This document shows, piece by piece, positions 23,094 to 35,482 of a DNA stretch of 64,000 nucleotides. Source of the stretch: Brachypterus glaber. Taxonomy: Eukaryota > Arthropoda > Insecta > Coleoptera > Kateretidae. Under the pieces are notes generated by a model. It had not been told where the DNA came from. It did not search any database and worked only from the letters and a program-made list of their open reading frames with translations. The position numbers and the translations under genes are program-made. The stretch lies in NCBI GenBank assembly GCA_958510825.1, contig OY294044.1:102834893-102898892 (forward strand), given 5' to 3'. The stretch's first letter is position 1. Every line of letters starts with the position of its first letter.

Positions 23094-24899
23094 CACAGTG
23101 ATCCCCGGATATGATTAGGTTTTAAAGAAAGGGCATCAGAAACAAACAACGGATCTTGTTAGCACAGTGTATGGACATCAAAGATCCATTAACAGTTAAA
23201 TCGCGTTTGCATATCTTTGGAAGATATTGGTGAAAACTCTTCAGGAGGAATCCCGATCAACACCAACTACTTAAAAGAAAAATTTTAATTTATTCTAGTA
23301 GTAATTTTCGCGCATATTCTAACAATGATTAAAAAATTTACCTATCTTTTACCTATTTTGATAAAAACGCAATAAACCATGATTTTAGTACAATTTTTCG
23401 ACTAGCATAAAAACTCTATTTCAGTGAATATTAAAACATGACTGGTTTTAAATAATAGCTAAAATAGTTAAGTTTAAAAGTATAATAGCAAATATAAAGA
23501 ATTTTAATCCTACTGACCCGAAAGAAAGTCTTTCTATAGCATTTTTTTTAACGTTACGGGATACTTTAAGGTGGCCAGTGTATAATATCTTAATATCTCA
23601 AAGTATAAAAGGTCGTATGTTAAATTTAACTTTATTTTATTTTGGCGCTCAGTTGTGGCATTTTAATAAAACGCCCTAATTCAGTAAGGTCTCTGAATAG
23701 AGTGGACATTAAGCTCTACACTGCGTAAAGTGTGAAATTTATGTTTCTTACAATTTAGACTAACAAAGTAAAATTTAAAATACGACCTTTTGCATCTTGA
23801 GTGATGATATACTTCAAATGTTGACTTAATTGTCAATGTAACATAGTTAAGCTTTTTACTGCAGTAGTTCCAAAACAATTTTAAACTAGATTTTTTTTCC
23901 TGTTTATAAATAAAATAAATTTAAACTGTGGTTTTTGGGGATGTTAAACTTGTGTAAGAAATGCTTTAATAATTTTTTTAAGGTGTTATGAATTTATTCC
24001 CTGCTTGAAGTAAAGTATATTTAGGTCTTTAGTTTAAAAAAGTCAAATTGACGTTTTGGTTTTAAATTTTTACTTTTTAGTGCATTTATTTACCATAATT
24101 TACAATATTAGTTGGAAGGGTTGCTTTTAAGAACACAATTAAAAATACTCAAAAATTATAAGGCCAACTTTTCGCCCTTATTGTAATAGTTAAATATGAA
24201 AACAAGTATAAAATGATAAAATATAGAATACATTAAAATTACAATAAAAAATTATAATAGATTTGATAAAGAACAAGAAAAAGAATTTAAATAAATAATT
24301 TTCAATAAAATCGTGTCTTTCGCTTTAGCAATCCTAAAATTGTTTTAGAACCACTGTAGTTCATATGTTTAACTAAGCATTGGCAAGAAAGTCAAAATGT
24401 GAAGCATATAATATACTAGTCAACTTAAAGCACCCTGAGGTGGTAAAAATTGTTATAGAAATATTGTCTTTAAAGTAAATAGGATAAAATTTCATTAAAT
24501 TTGCTATTATGCTTTTATACTTCTATATTCTGGCTATTATTTTAGTCTAGTTACATTTTAATAGTGACTAAAAAAGGTATTATACCAGTCCAACAATTGC
24601 ACTAAAATCGTAGTTTAATGCTTTTTTCTCAAAAATTAAAAACGATAGGTAAATTTGCCAAACGCTGTTAAAATCTACATAAAAAATACTATAAGAATCG
24701 ATTTTTAGTTTTTCTTTTAAGTAGTTGGGGTTGACCGTGATGCCTCCTGAAGAGTTTTTACCAATATCTTCCAAAGATGTGCAAACACGATTTAACTCAT
24801 AATGGATCTATGATGCCCATACCCTGTACTACCAAGATCCATTGTTTTTTTTTCCTTTGCCCTTTCTTTAAAACCTAATCATATCCGGGGATCACTGTG
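23094..24899. mobile_element. TIR element with CACAGTGATCCCCGG termini
   Basis: CACAGTGATCCCCGGATATG at 23,094 is exactly mirrored at the right end (to 24,899). Similarity continues inwards with divergence to about 23,575 and 24,430. The terminal heptamer CACAGTG equals the V(D)J recombination-signal heptamer and resembles Transib and CMC-group termini. No convincing target duplication is visible: the flanks are CCGTG and AACAC. Short minus-strand frames inside carry no transposase motif. Confidence 0.75.
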
Positions 24900-25059
24900 A
24901 ACACTGACACAATGCAACTTTGATTTGAAAAAATTGTGTATATTTCTTTCTTATAATATATAAAGAGAAAAATAATATAATTTCCCATTGAAATAATTGG
25001 AATGAGTTCACAACCGAAATTCATTAATTGTAAAAAAGTTAAAAAATGGACTTGTTGCA

Positions 25060-25680
25060 TTTTAAAAATGAGCTCCTCACAAGACAAAAAATGAAATACT
25101 AAAATGTTGAAAACCAAAATTTCAATAACGCAAGGTGAATGACAATCCAAAACTAAGAAAAAACTTCATATACAGGTACTTCCGTAAATCTATCTTAACC
25201 CATTAGCGCCCAGTGATACCAAATGGTATCACTGATTTGGACCAAAAATTGACATAAAAATTGGAATAAAAAATTCTGGGTGCTATTGGACATGCTCGGT
25301 ATGATCGAAAATCACGTACAACTTATCCCGGAAATAAACCAGTTAAAAAATTAGAGTTCGGTAATACCACTGATTTTTTAAAAATTAATTTAAAAAAAAT
25401 GTAAAAAAAGGCCTGAGCGCAAATGGGTTAAGAGAGTTTTGGTCTCCTAAACCTACACCATTTTAAGAGGGCCATGGTAGCTTTAAAATCTCGTTTAAAA
25501 GCAATTTTCGGACCTACACGTACAGATACATTTTTCTTAGTTTTTAATGTAGAACCAACCCATCATTAAAATTTTGGTTGTCAACATTTTATTATTTAAT
25601 TTTTCGTATTTGAAACGTGACGTTTCACGTTCAAATGTTTTTTTGATGTGATGCCCCTGGTTAAAGTAACTATATGAAAG
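25060..25680. repeat. FB2-family fragment interrupted by a MITE
   Basis: ACTAAAATGTTGAAAACCAA at about 25,098 and CATTAAAATTTTGGTTGTCA at about 25,563 are arm pieces also present at 14.2-14.5 kb and 19.0-19.2 kb. The copy is split by the TTAA-flanked MITE at 25,199-25,427. Confidence 0.6.
25199..25427. mobile_element. piggyBac-type MITE
   Basis: 229 bases beginning CCCATTAGCGCCCAG and ending GCGCAAATGGG, with TTAA at 25,195-25,198 and again at 25,428-25,431. CCC...GGG termini with a TTAA duplication are diagnostic of piggyBac-mobilised elements. A subterminal CAGTGATACC/GGTATCACTG palindrome lies just inside the left end. No coding capacity. Confidence 0.88.
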
Positions 25681-26321
25681 TAACACTAGCTGATAGGCCT
25701 TTTAAATAAAAAATTAAGTTCACCTATTGGTATATTTGTAAACAGGCTTTTAAAAGAAGATAATGCCCCAAGAGGCAAAGATGGGCTTTTTAGCTGATGT
25801 ACAGACTTCTTTGGGTATTTATCGTAGTCCTGTTGTAAAACTAGGAGTTTTACACGTTTAATAGTTATAATTGAATATATTTCTTCAATTATGGGGGAAA
25901 GAAATATTGGAGATTTTTTGATGAAAAAGTTTATTTTAGTATTTTTTGGTCAGGTTGAAGTACACTTATTTAATAAATATTTTTAATATTGAATGTCAGG
26001 AAAAGACAGAAAAAGTCAGTTTTGCAATTTTAATAAGAGTTTATAGAAAAACAGTGTTATTCTTTATAGCATAGAAAAGCCATTACAACTACATTTTAAA
26101 AACGGAAACTGCAAAAAAAATCCTCAGTCAGTCAGTCAGTGGGCCGAATCGGACCTAAAATTTTAAGGGACTATAGATAATAAAAAAATGTATGACCTAC
26201 AATTTTTATTCCCGTGTTTGTAAAAAAATCAATTTACGATTTATAAGAAAATATAATTTTTTAAACCATTTGTAAGTTAGCCGTTATAATGGCTTGTATG
26301 GTGAAATTAAATGAAACGTGC

Positions 26322-27770
26322 AGGGGAATATTGATCAATAGAGTACGGATTTTACCGAGTCGTGACGTCAAAATCCATAGCCGGGTACAAAAAATTAATA
26401 ATAATTTTATAAAAATGTTTTATAGGCTATCAAACTACTACATTTACAAAAAAAATCTGCCTGGCCAATCCTTTTCTATTTGCAATAACCACTCACGTGA
26501 CTCGCCACGTGACGTTTATAACTTGTGAAAAATGTTTTTAAAAACTTCTTTGAAATTATGATTGTTACTCAAATCATTTTTTTTTTCATATTATAAATAA
26601 AATATAAATAAAATACAAAATTACACAACTAAAACATATAGTGTTTGTAGAAAAAGCAAACTACCGACGAAATCTTTTTGTGTTTTATTCAATTTGTGGA
26701 GAGGAAGGTGAAATCTATTTGAACTCGTTATAAACATGTACTTTGCAGAGATCTAAAAGCTCTAAACTTGTTTCCGTATGCGTGCGACGAAATAAGTGAG
26801 ATGTAAAATCAAGCGTGTACCATGTACGTTATTTTATTGGTTAGAATGACGCGCATGCGGAAACAAGATTTTTAATGCAAGTAACGGCATATCCACAGGC
26901 TGGCATAACATCGTAGTACATAACAATGCGATGCCGTGATTGGCTTGATGTGCCGCCATGTATCTTGTAAATCAATCACGGCATCGCATTCTTATGTTTT
27001 ATGTTCTTATGAAAGCTTCTGGATAGGCCTTAAATTGAGTCATTTTGTTTGACTTAGCAATGCGAATTAATTTCTTTTTTTGCTCTAATTTTTTCTTTTT
27101 TAATATACATACCTATTGGGCCTAATCTAATATTCATTTGTCACCGTTCATTTAATTAGCTAAATCCCTTAATAAAATGTTCGTAAAACCATTACTTACT
27201 ACGGTTAAATCATGGATTGAAGATTATCTAGAACTAGAGTTCGACAGCAATATTTTACACTGCACATTTTGTAAAATGACTTAACTTGGGGAAGAAAAAC
27301 TAATATTTAATGTGAATACAAAAACCCATAAAGGAGATGAGGAACAAGGTCAATTTAATATTTAAAGTAAGTAAAAAAATAAAAAATAAATTTTACTCAC
27401 AAGTTATAAACGTCACGTGACCTTTTATTGCGAATAAAAAACGATTGGCCGGGCAGATTTTTTTTTAACTTGGTAAAATAATACCCAGCCACCATGCCAA
27501 AATAGTATAAAATTAAATTTGGATTACTAAAGACCCTAACTAAATCGTAATTTTCAGAATTGTTATTTTTTTTTAATTTTCTTTTACTTAAATAAAACGT
27601 TAAGGGATTTTCATAATATTTATATAATTTTCTTTGGTAATGTAGCAGTTTGGCAACATATTAAACATTTTTATAAAATTAATATGAATTTGTTAACTGA
27701 TTGTACCCGGCTATGGATTTTGACGTCACGACTCCCTAAAATCCGATGTATAATGATCAACGTTGCATTT
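26322..27770. repeat. Foldback element with ACGTCA-rich arms
   Basis: The outer arms (about 26,322-26,425 and 27,655-27,770) share TTTTGACGTCACGACT or its complement and a GTACCCGGCTATGG block. A further inverted pair at about 26,450-26,530 and 27,397-27,470 shares CGTGACGTTTATAACTTGTG. Two smaller hairpins sit in the loop, at 26,773-26,871 (CTTGTTTCCGTATGCG ends) and at about 26,918-26,998 (AATGCGATGCCGTGATTGG and its complement). Confidence 0.65.
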
Positions 27771-28861
27771 CCGGAAGGAAAAACATACAGAGTTAACTTT
27801 TTCATAGATTTTGAACCTTGTAGTTTTTTAATATCTTTAATTTGAGAAAAAATGATTTAAATACTCTCGATTCACAAATAAAATTGGACGTTCTTCTTAT
27901 TGTTTATTATAAAATATGCGTACAACAACAAAAATCCTAGTTAGAGTAGAAAAACTAGTAACACAGGGGTAGGCAAAAAGGACCTATATGGTCTAGTTGC
28001 CATACTTTTACTAATCCTTTTATGTAGTATTCCTAAAAATTATATTACTATGATTTGTGTATATCTATAGATTATATTATTATTTAAAACTATTATTTCC
28101 AAAAGTAACTCCTTTTATTGATATGAGCTTCTCTACCTAAACCTTAACTACCTATATTACTATTATTATTTTTATAACATTTTTTGCAGCTTATCAATTT
28201 ATTTATTTATTTATTTAATAACGGGAAATCCCCAATACAAAAATGCGATACATGATATATATATATAAAAAAATAATACGTAGTAGAAAGAACAAAATAG
28301 TTTTAACTATTAAAAAAATACATAACAACTTAAAAGTAATACTGTTTACTAAAGTTTTGAGTGACTTAAATGAGCAGTTAAATAAGTCTATGTAACTATG
28401 CCTATTAGCCAAATTCATATGATCATATCTCTGTCTAAGGAAGAATTAGAACCATAAGTTGTTCGATGAAAAGAAAGATAAAAAATGGGTAAATCTCTAC
28501 GAAGATTCCTGGAAGGAATATTTAATCGGATTTGAGACAACAGATCAGGACAGTCTATTAAGCTATTTATAATTTTTAAGTTTCAATAAATCAGATTTGT
28601 GCATTCTATGCTCGAGTTTTTTAATGTTTAAAGCTACATAAATGTGATCATAATTATAATCAAAAATTGGCAAATTGATTTTAACAGCACTAAACATTAA
28701 CTTATTTCGCTGAATAGCCTCTAATTTATCGATGTGGACATTACACTGAGGAGACTAAATTACAGAATCATATTCCAAATCCAAACCAAAAAATTATAAA
28801 CATTTAGGACCGATCTGATTGAAAATTCACGATAATTTCTTTTTAAAAAAACCAACTTCAG

Positions 28862-30035
28862 CTAAATATTATTAGTATGTGTATCAAATTTCAGTTGATG
28901 ATCCAATGTAATCCCAAGGTCCCTAATTGTATCAACAGAAGCTAAAACAGTATTGTCAATAGAGTAAGAACTATTAACTTTGATATGTCCCATGTATAAA
29001 GATATTTTTTGACATTTCTTTACATTTAAAAACAACCGATTCCTGTCACACCACTCAACAAGTCTGTTAAGGTTACTTTGCAAAAGATGGACGTCATTCG
29101 AGTTAGAAATCTGTCTGTAGAATTTCAGTTCGTCTGCAAACAACAAAATATCACTAAAATGGAAGTTTTTGTTAATATCATTAATAAAAATAAGAAATAA
29201 TATAGGGTCACAGTGTGACCCTTGAGTTACGCCTGACGTAGCAGAAATGATGAAGGATATAAAAATACCAATTTTTACTGCCTTACAAAGTGCACACTAA
29301 AACCAAACTCCAGTAACTTTTAACTTAATATAGGATGATCGACACTGTCAAAAGCCTTAAAAAAATCAGTGTATATAGAATCGATTTGACCATTAACATT
29401 TTCAAAAACATCTAAAATAAACCTGTTGTAAACTAAAAGATTAGAGACTCTTGAGCGATTTTTACAAAAACCATGCTGTTAGTTAATTAGAAGCTCTTTA
29501 CATGACCATCTTAGCAGATAAACATCTGCTAAAAGACCTTAGGAATACAAGATTGAATGCATTCACTTCTATAAATAGAAATCTCTTCCCTAGGACCAGG
29601 TTTATGGACAGGCATTATGAAACTGTGTTTCCAAATATTAGGAAAAGATTCTTGCTTAAGAGATTCATTACAAATGATACATAAAGTATTCTTTGTCGTA
29701 CAAATACATTTTTTTAAAAAGAAGTTAGGAATGTCATCAGGACCAGAAGAAAGGGAATCAGGAAGGGAAGATATCTTATTAAAAATGTTCATAGTGGGAA
29801 AATTTGGACTTTCGATATTAGAATATGAGAACATAATATTATTGTCATCAGATACCGTGGAATTATTTTTAGAGTAAACAGTGGAAAAATATTTATCAAA
29901 AAGATTTGCAATATCTTGTCCACTATTTGCAGCTGCTTCATTCAAAAACATTGAATTGGGTAGATTATGAGTCAACCTCAAATCTTTTATATAATTCCAG
30001 AAATATCTGGGATTAGAAGTCAAATTTTGATCCAC
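28862..30035 (-). pseudogene. LINE A reverse transcriptase, broken
   Basis: Pieces in order on the minus strand: an RT N-terminal segment (29,529-30,035) with LSSGPDDIPNFFLKKC and IMPVHKPGP, which resemble the conserved S-G-PD-G-I-P and P-I-x-K-x-G blocks; palm motif A near 29,350 (FFKAFDSVDHPIL); TQGSHCDPILFLIFINDI near 29,200; and the active-site block read here as LFADELK (28,862-29,146), where the usual FADD has its second Asp replaced by Glu. The fragments lie in different frames with several stops. The enzyme is dead by frame, and by an active-site substitution if the base is correct. Family resemblance is to the Jockey/CR1 group of insect LINEs. Confidence 0.8.
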
Positions 30036-30391
30036 ATTTGTAATATAGTTAGTATAGCATCCATCTGATAATATTTTGCGTTGATTTCTGAGATAACTAA
30101 ATATGATATAATCATTAAAATTATTGGTATTTTTATATCTTTTATGAGCATTTTTTTCCTGTAAACCAAAGTTCTTAATTGAGCATTAGACCATTTAGGC
30201 TAATTGGATGTTTTACATCTTTTAATTGGGACAAAATTTTTCATTCCTATGCAAAAAAAAAATCATAAAACAGTTCACATACTTCATTAATATTTTTGTT
30301 GAAAAAACATTCCTCCCAATTAATTGATGAGTAGTAATCATTCAGAGCTATGTAATTGGCATTTTTAAAATCGTAATATGTTTCGTTATAT

Positions 30392-31120
30392 TTAAGTATT
30401 TAAATCTTTAACACGTAAACTAAAAGTATAAGCATAATGCTGAATACTGTTAGGTGACAATAAATCAATAGTTAATGCTACATTAACATAATTGCAATGA
30501 GTAAACAAAAGATCTAAAAAAGTTTCTGTATTAGGTATATTGTTTACCTGATATAGGTTAAATAAAGAAAAGTTACGAAATACAAGTTCAGCGTTGTCAT
30601 CCACAGGATAGGAAACGGTAGCTCCAAGTTGATCATTAACCCAAGTAGCAGCAGGTAAGTTATAATCACCAAATATGGCCAGTGACTTTCTGGGTGCAAA
30701 TTTACAATTTCTTTAATGGATTGGCAGTGATCTAAATAAACCTGGGCACTAGAACGTGGTGGCATGTATAATCCTCCAATTAAAAACGAAGATCTATCAA
30801 TAACAACCGGCACAAAGACTTGTTCTACAGAATTAATGCTTTTTTGTTTGTACTTGTTTAGAGCAAATGTGGTTCTGAACTAGTTTCAGGACACCTCCTC
30901 CGCGGCTTTTAGTGCTAGTATGGAAATTTCGATCACATCTATAAACGTTGAAGTTGGTGAAAGTAAATCAGAGAAATCTGAGGCTAGCCAGGTTTCTGTT
31001 AAGATAACAATATCGTAAGAGCAACAAATCAAAGCTTTTCTTTTAACTTAGTACGTGTGCCAGTACAATTCTGATAATAGATATGTAGAGGAGATTTTAA
31101 AGATTTTTTAAATTCTTATT
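30392..31120 (-). pseudogene. LINE A apurinic-type endonuclease, broken
   Basis: From the 5-prime side, HIYYQNCTGTRTK near 31,080 matches the start of Jockey-group endonuclease domains. FLIGGLYMPPRSS (30,740-30,790) corresponds to the central strand, a G-D-Y-N-L-P-like block lies near 30,655, and DLLFTHCNYVNVAL (30,450-30,520) is the late T-x-LDL-x-F block. At least two frame changes and several stops separate them. It belongs to the same ORF2 as the reverse transcriptase downstream. The target-nicking function is inferred from the family only. Confidence 0.7.
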
Positions 31121-31259
31121 AACAATTAGTGGGATGCCTTTGATGTATTTAATGGTAATATCAGAATCTCCATTTTTAGTTCTAGCTTCCAAATCCAATC
31201 TTAAAGATTTTAAATGTTCTCTTTGCAATAACGTTAAGTTAGAAGAAATCTAAAAATAC

Positions 31260-31260
<1 letters not shown>

Positions 31261-31292
<32 letters not shown>

Positions 31293-31408
31293 CATTTATT
31301 CCAGCCTAAAGGCCATATGACAAAGATAGTAATAACATAACAAAAATAAAAAAAAAACAAAAATTAAAATTAATTATAAATATTTACAAAGGTGAAAGTG
31401 AAGGTGGT
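31261..31408 (-). repeat. LINE B 3-prime end with (ATT)n tail
   Basis: The plus strand reads ten TAA units (31,261-31,291) then TGCATTTATTCCAGCCTAAA. On the minus strand this is GGCTGGAATAAATGCA followed by (TTA)n, a typical CR1/L2-type LINE 3-prime terminus with microsatellite tail. It is separated from the LINE B coding part (35,849 onwards) by the CACGG-ended element, whose TACA duplication lies at 31,409-31,412 and 35,823-35,826. Confidence 0.78.
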
Positions 31409-32316
31409 TACACACGGTACTCTTGAATGATCAATAGGTTGAACTAACGTGGCAAAAAAATCTGACCATGGAACATGGTAGTAGAAGGTTCACTTGTTAT
31501 AGAATCACCGACAGCCAAATCCCAAAAACTTGTTTTTGGAAAATAATGTTAAATAACCATCTGCAGAGTTCATGGTCAATACAAACTTAAAGTGTACATT
31601 ATGTTGCATGATTTTGGTAGTAATTCTCGTGCTGATTCCGAATATGTTTTAAGTTACTCCCTATCTTTTTCCCTTTTTGAGAGAAAAGCGTATAAAAATC
31701 TCAAAAATTAATTTTTCGCATGTTTGAATGTAGCCTAGACATTTTGCTATAAGACAATAAAATAACTTTCTTAGCCTAAATTATTGTCCGATTCTCGTTC
31801 TGTATTATTATAAAGGAACATCTCGTCTAACATTTTTGTGAAAATTTTTAAAATTTTATTATAAACGTGTTTAAATTAAAAAATTAATTATTTTGTTACA
31901 TAGTGTTCATAATATATCTTTCACTTTGAAAAGTAATTGTCAGATGTGTACATAGACGGTCCTAAAGTTATTTTCTATATTTTGCCCAGACAAAAACATT
32001 TATTATTATAGACTTCACAGTGTGAAGTATTGAACGATGGTTTTTAAATTAAATTAAAAACTCATCAACAATTTACCTGAGATCAAAAGTTTTTTACAAT
32101 ATACACGTTTTTTTATCAAATTCTGAACTACCTTCTTTCATTTTCTGTATAAAAAATAAGTAAAAATTAAAGGAATTAGATTTATATGCTTATGAATTTA
32201 AAAATGGCTGCTTGTTTTTTTTCTAATACATGATAATTAAAGCTTAAGCATATAGCATATTATGTCTAAACAAAATAAAATAAAAATGCCCTTATGTAAA
32301 ACATAGGTTTATTCAT

Positions 32317-32529
32317 CTAAATAAAAAAAATAATAAGATGACGACAAGAAACACAAATTGATACTGGGAACCTCCAATTGTTAACATCATAGTGTTCATT
32401 AATATGTATTTTCATAAGGTCTTCCAATTTTTTAGTTATCCTAAAATGGACTTTTTTACATTTTTTAAATGAAATTTTCACGCCGCAGGCAGCACAAACT
32501 TTTTTTCTATTATTTTCGTGGTCGCTCAT
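32317..32529 (-). CDS. Small putative zinc-binding protein or exon
   Basis: 70 codons with ATG at 32,527-32,529. The sequence has a CAACG pair near residues 13-17 and a CVSCR pair near residues 58-62, with a basic linker (VHFRITKKLEDLMKIHINEH) between. CxxC...CxxC spacing suggests a single treble-clef-like zinc site. It is the only protein-like frame in the single-stranded middle of the CACGG-ended element, so it may be the first exon of that element's transposase or an accessory protein. A FPxSICVSCR-like end occurs, as far as I recall, in uncharacterised insect transposon proteins. I do not recognise a defined function. It could also be a chance frame. Confidence 0.45.
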   Translation of the reverse strand: MSDHENNRKKVCAACGVKISFKKCKKVHFRITKKLEDLMKIHINEHYDVNNWRFPVSICVSCRHLIIFFI

Positions 32530-33009
32530 TATCTAAGATAAATTTAAAAGTTATCAGTATAGAAGCAATTATTTATTTTATATAACCGTAATATAAATTC
32601 TTTTTGGCAAAATATCACTCTTAAATCAAATATATAATTATTAAGTTCAAAATACTTACATATATGTAAATAATACTAAAGGTAAAAAATAAAAGCCTTC
32701 ATCAAAATTCAACATTTATTGTTATAACATTATTTCTGACAAATAAGTCAATTTATAACAAGCTAGTAATAGGTAGGTTAATAGTATTATTAACATTCTC
32801 AAGTATTCGGTAAAAATTATTAACGCGCCTCTGTGTTGGACAAATCAATCAAATCTGAAACATCTGTAATGACACTGATTAACAAAAAAAAAGTATTTTA
32901 ATAAAAACGCGATTTCAAGGGTGTTTAAATATGTATTTAGATTTACCAAAAGAAAAAAAAATCCAATCGGACTACAATTTAAGCCAAGAAAGTTATTTTA
33001 TCGTCTTAA

Positions 33010-35482
33010 CCCGGCGTCACCGTGGTAAGATATTGTAACAAACTACACGTGGTGGGGTATGCCACACCCCATTTATTTATATCAACTAAAAAATATATTT
33101 TTTTAAATTTGTGAAAAATATACATTTTTTTTGTTAGAATAAAGCCCACTTAAGTTTAATAAATCAACTTTATTACATGTATTATAATACAAATTAAGTT
33201 AGCCTTAGCCTATTGAAATTATTAAAAATTGAGATTCTAAAAAACACTTTGCCATACAAAAACTTAAAACAAAAAAAAAATACACAAATTTTAATGGACA
33301 ACTTAAAAAAATTAAAACAAACAAAATAATTATTCAGAATTTTGGTGCCCTTCGGGTAAACAGCCATTACAAAAAAAATTGGCGTGTTCCAAACTCAAGT
33401 GCTTATTGCACTGCTGGCAAAAGTAATTTGTCTTCCTGTCTTTGGACCTTGAGCAAACTGAACACCTTCCTTGTATTTTTTGTCTTTTTTGAGGGGGTAT
33501 AATTGTTTCTCCTAATCTTTTAGCAATATTTTCACGAATTGGCCTACTTACACGCATATTATTTATACGTTCAAGTTGGTGGTCTCTAATCAACGCCAGT
33601 CCTAATTGTTTTAAGAATATACGCCTTTTTATATTTAAATTATTAGTATTTTCACGATATATAATTTTTGAATTAATTCCAGCAACGTTTAATAATGTAA
33701 AAAATATTGTGTGGCCATCTTCTGCTGTTACGTGAAACATTATACGTCGCACAAAGCTCATCTACTACATCCACACCACCCTTAGTCATATTATAAAACT
33801 CAATAATTTCGGGCTTTTTGCGTTCATCATTTTCATTAACGGTATTGTCATGGTGAAGTGACGATAGCAACAAAACAATTTTATTACTTTTTGACTTATA
33901 CGAAACGAGTGTAGCATTCTTTTGGAACCCAAATTTTGACGAAAACAATGGTCTGTTTTTTGTTGTAATAAATGATGGAGGGATTTCTCGTTTATTTTTG
34001 CGCAAAGTGCCAACTGACGTTAACTTATGCTCTTTTAGTAAATGGTTTATTAGTCTATAACTTGTAAACCAATTGTCGAACGTAACATTTCTTTTTGATT
34101 TTGATACTGGAGCAATAAGCCTGTCCACGATACTGAAAGCAGAGTTGTCCAGTTTATATGGCCCTTCAGGTTGGGATCCAGCATAAACTTCCATGTTGAA
34201 GACGTAAAACGTTTTTGCGTCCACTAAAGTAAAAATTTTAATACCGTATTTTGCGGGTTTGTTAGGCATGTATTGCCTAAAAGGACACCTGCCTCTAAAC
34301 GATTCTAATTTTTCGTCAACAACCACATACTCACTTGGACTATAAGCTCTTTGGCAATGTTCTACAAATCACTCAAAAACTCCTCGAATAGCTGCTAATT
34401 TATCTATGCTTTGCCTTTGTCCTCGATTCTGAATGTTATCAAATCTCAGACAACACAAAAGAAAACTAAATCGATTTTTTGACATGGTTAAATGAAAAAT
34501 TTCAATACCAGTTCCATCTGTTTCCCAGAGGTCAATTGTATTCTGATGGTTTGAGCGAAATATTCCAGATAAATATAACAGACCAAAGAGCGCTTTTATT
34601 TCACAAATATTTGTTTGTCTTACTTCGTATTGGTGATTGTTATCGTAGAAGGCAGCTTCTTGGCAAATTTTTATGTTAGTGAATTTCACAATATCAGATA
34701 TCATTTCTTCATCAATAAATAAGCTCCATGCTGACAAGGGATCTCTTGCATTTTTGGCAAATTGTTTAACTGTTGGGAGGTGCAGTATAATGTTCTCAGA
34801 TCGAGTGCGTACATTACGATTGGTAAATTCAACATTCCACTTTGTTTCTTTATCTTTTCCATAATAGAATTTATTTTTTTTGCCCTGTCTTTGTTCTCTA
34901 TTTTCTTCTGTATTTCCCCGATCATCAGTTTCTTGCTCCGATTCCGAATCATAACTTTGCTCAGCATCCGCATTTTGAGTTTCGTTTGAGATAACATCCT
35001 CAGCTTCTTGTTCAGATGCTGAATCGTGTGAGCTTTCGCTCAGGTGATCGTTTTCATTGCTGCCATCAGAAGCAACTCCTTCTTCATCTGATTGAACTTC
35101 GGCCCACAAAGCAAGTAACCGAGCTTGCTCTTGTTCGTATGACATCGCTAGAATTCAGACAAAAAATATTGCATTTTTTGTTTAGATAACGTAATTTACA
35201 ATAATATACTGCTTAAAAATAAAAAAATAGCTTACCTGAAAAAAGCTAAATTTTGTTACGAATTTAACGTGGTGGGGTTTGGTATGCCCCACTAAGCTTT
35301 GGAAGCGTGCGTCTCTCTCTACATCTACGCTAAGACTAAACAACATCTGGCATTAATAAGTTGACCTTGTTAACTAAAGCTACTGAACACGAGAGGGCTT
35401 GAAGGCTTGAATAAGAGAAAATTTGGTGACGTGTTATTAAACTGCGTTGGGGCATATGACACCCCACCACGGTGACGCCGGG
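33010..35482 (-). mobile_element. piggyBac transposon, nearly intact
   Basis: 2,473 bases between CCCGGCGTCACCGTGG and CCACGGTGACGCCGGG, close to the usual length of an autonomous piggyBac. The left flank is TTAA (33,006-33,009); the right is TTAT (35,483-35,486). Subterminal GTGGGG(T)ATGCC repeats lie near 33,050, 35,280 and 35,450. It is inserted in the right arm of the CACGG-ended palindrome; the left arm preserves a copy of the empty site. The transposase is on the minus strand with only two lesions. Confidence 0.93.
33330..35145 (-). pseudogene. piggyBac transposase, one stop and one frameshift
   Basis: A DDE transposase of about 600 codons that would excise and integrate at TTAA. It starts at ATG 35,143-35,145 with an acidic N-terminus (34,970-35,140). 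The catalytic-domain blocks VVDEKLESFRGRCPF (34,280 region), NVTFDNWFTS (34,075 region) and KGGVDVVDELCATYNVSR (33,750 region) keep the three acidic positions expected for this family. The C-terminus is a cysteine-rich domain (CSVCS, CQQC, H, CNGC; 33,340-33,470) that binds the TIRs in known piggyBac proteins. The lesions are an in-frame TGA at 34,369-34,371, where a Trp codon is likely, and a one-base shift in a T run near 33,690. Otherwise it is continuous, so inactivation is recent. Confidence 0.93.

Larger units (their letters stand above)
28199..31257 (-). mobile_element. LINE A (Jockey/CR1-group), ORF2 and 3-prime part
   Basis: A minus-strand non-LTR element. Its 3-prime end is the (TAAA)n tail at about 28,199-28,222, and its 5-prime side is cut at about 31,257, where the (TAA)n tail of LINE B begins. 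The end of ORF1 and the start of ORF2 are recognisable near 31,080-31,257, with endonuclease and reverse transcriptase further down. The front part of ORF1 appears on the other side of the LINE B insertion (39,150-39,565). Many frameshifts and stops show it is old. Confidence 0.8.

Noticed and set aside
23094..24899. Firm assignment to Transib
   Set aside because: The heptamer matches, but no 5-bp GC-rich duplication or RAG1-like transposase is present, so it is kept only as a possibility.
34479..34989. Plus-strand frames opposite the piggyBac transposase
   Set aside because: Antisense shadows of the minus-strand transposase gene.
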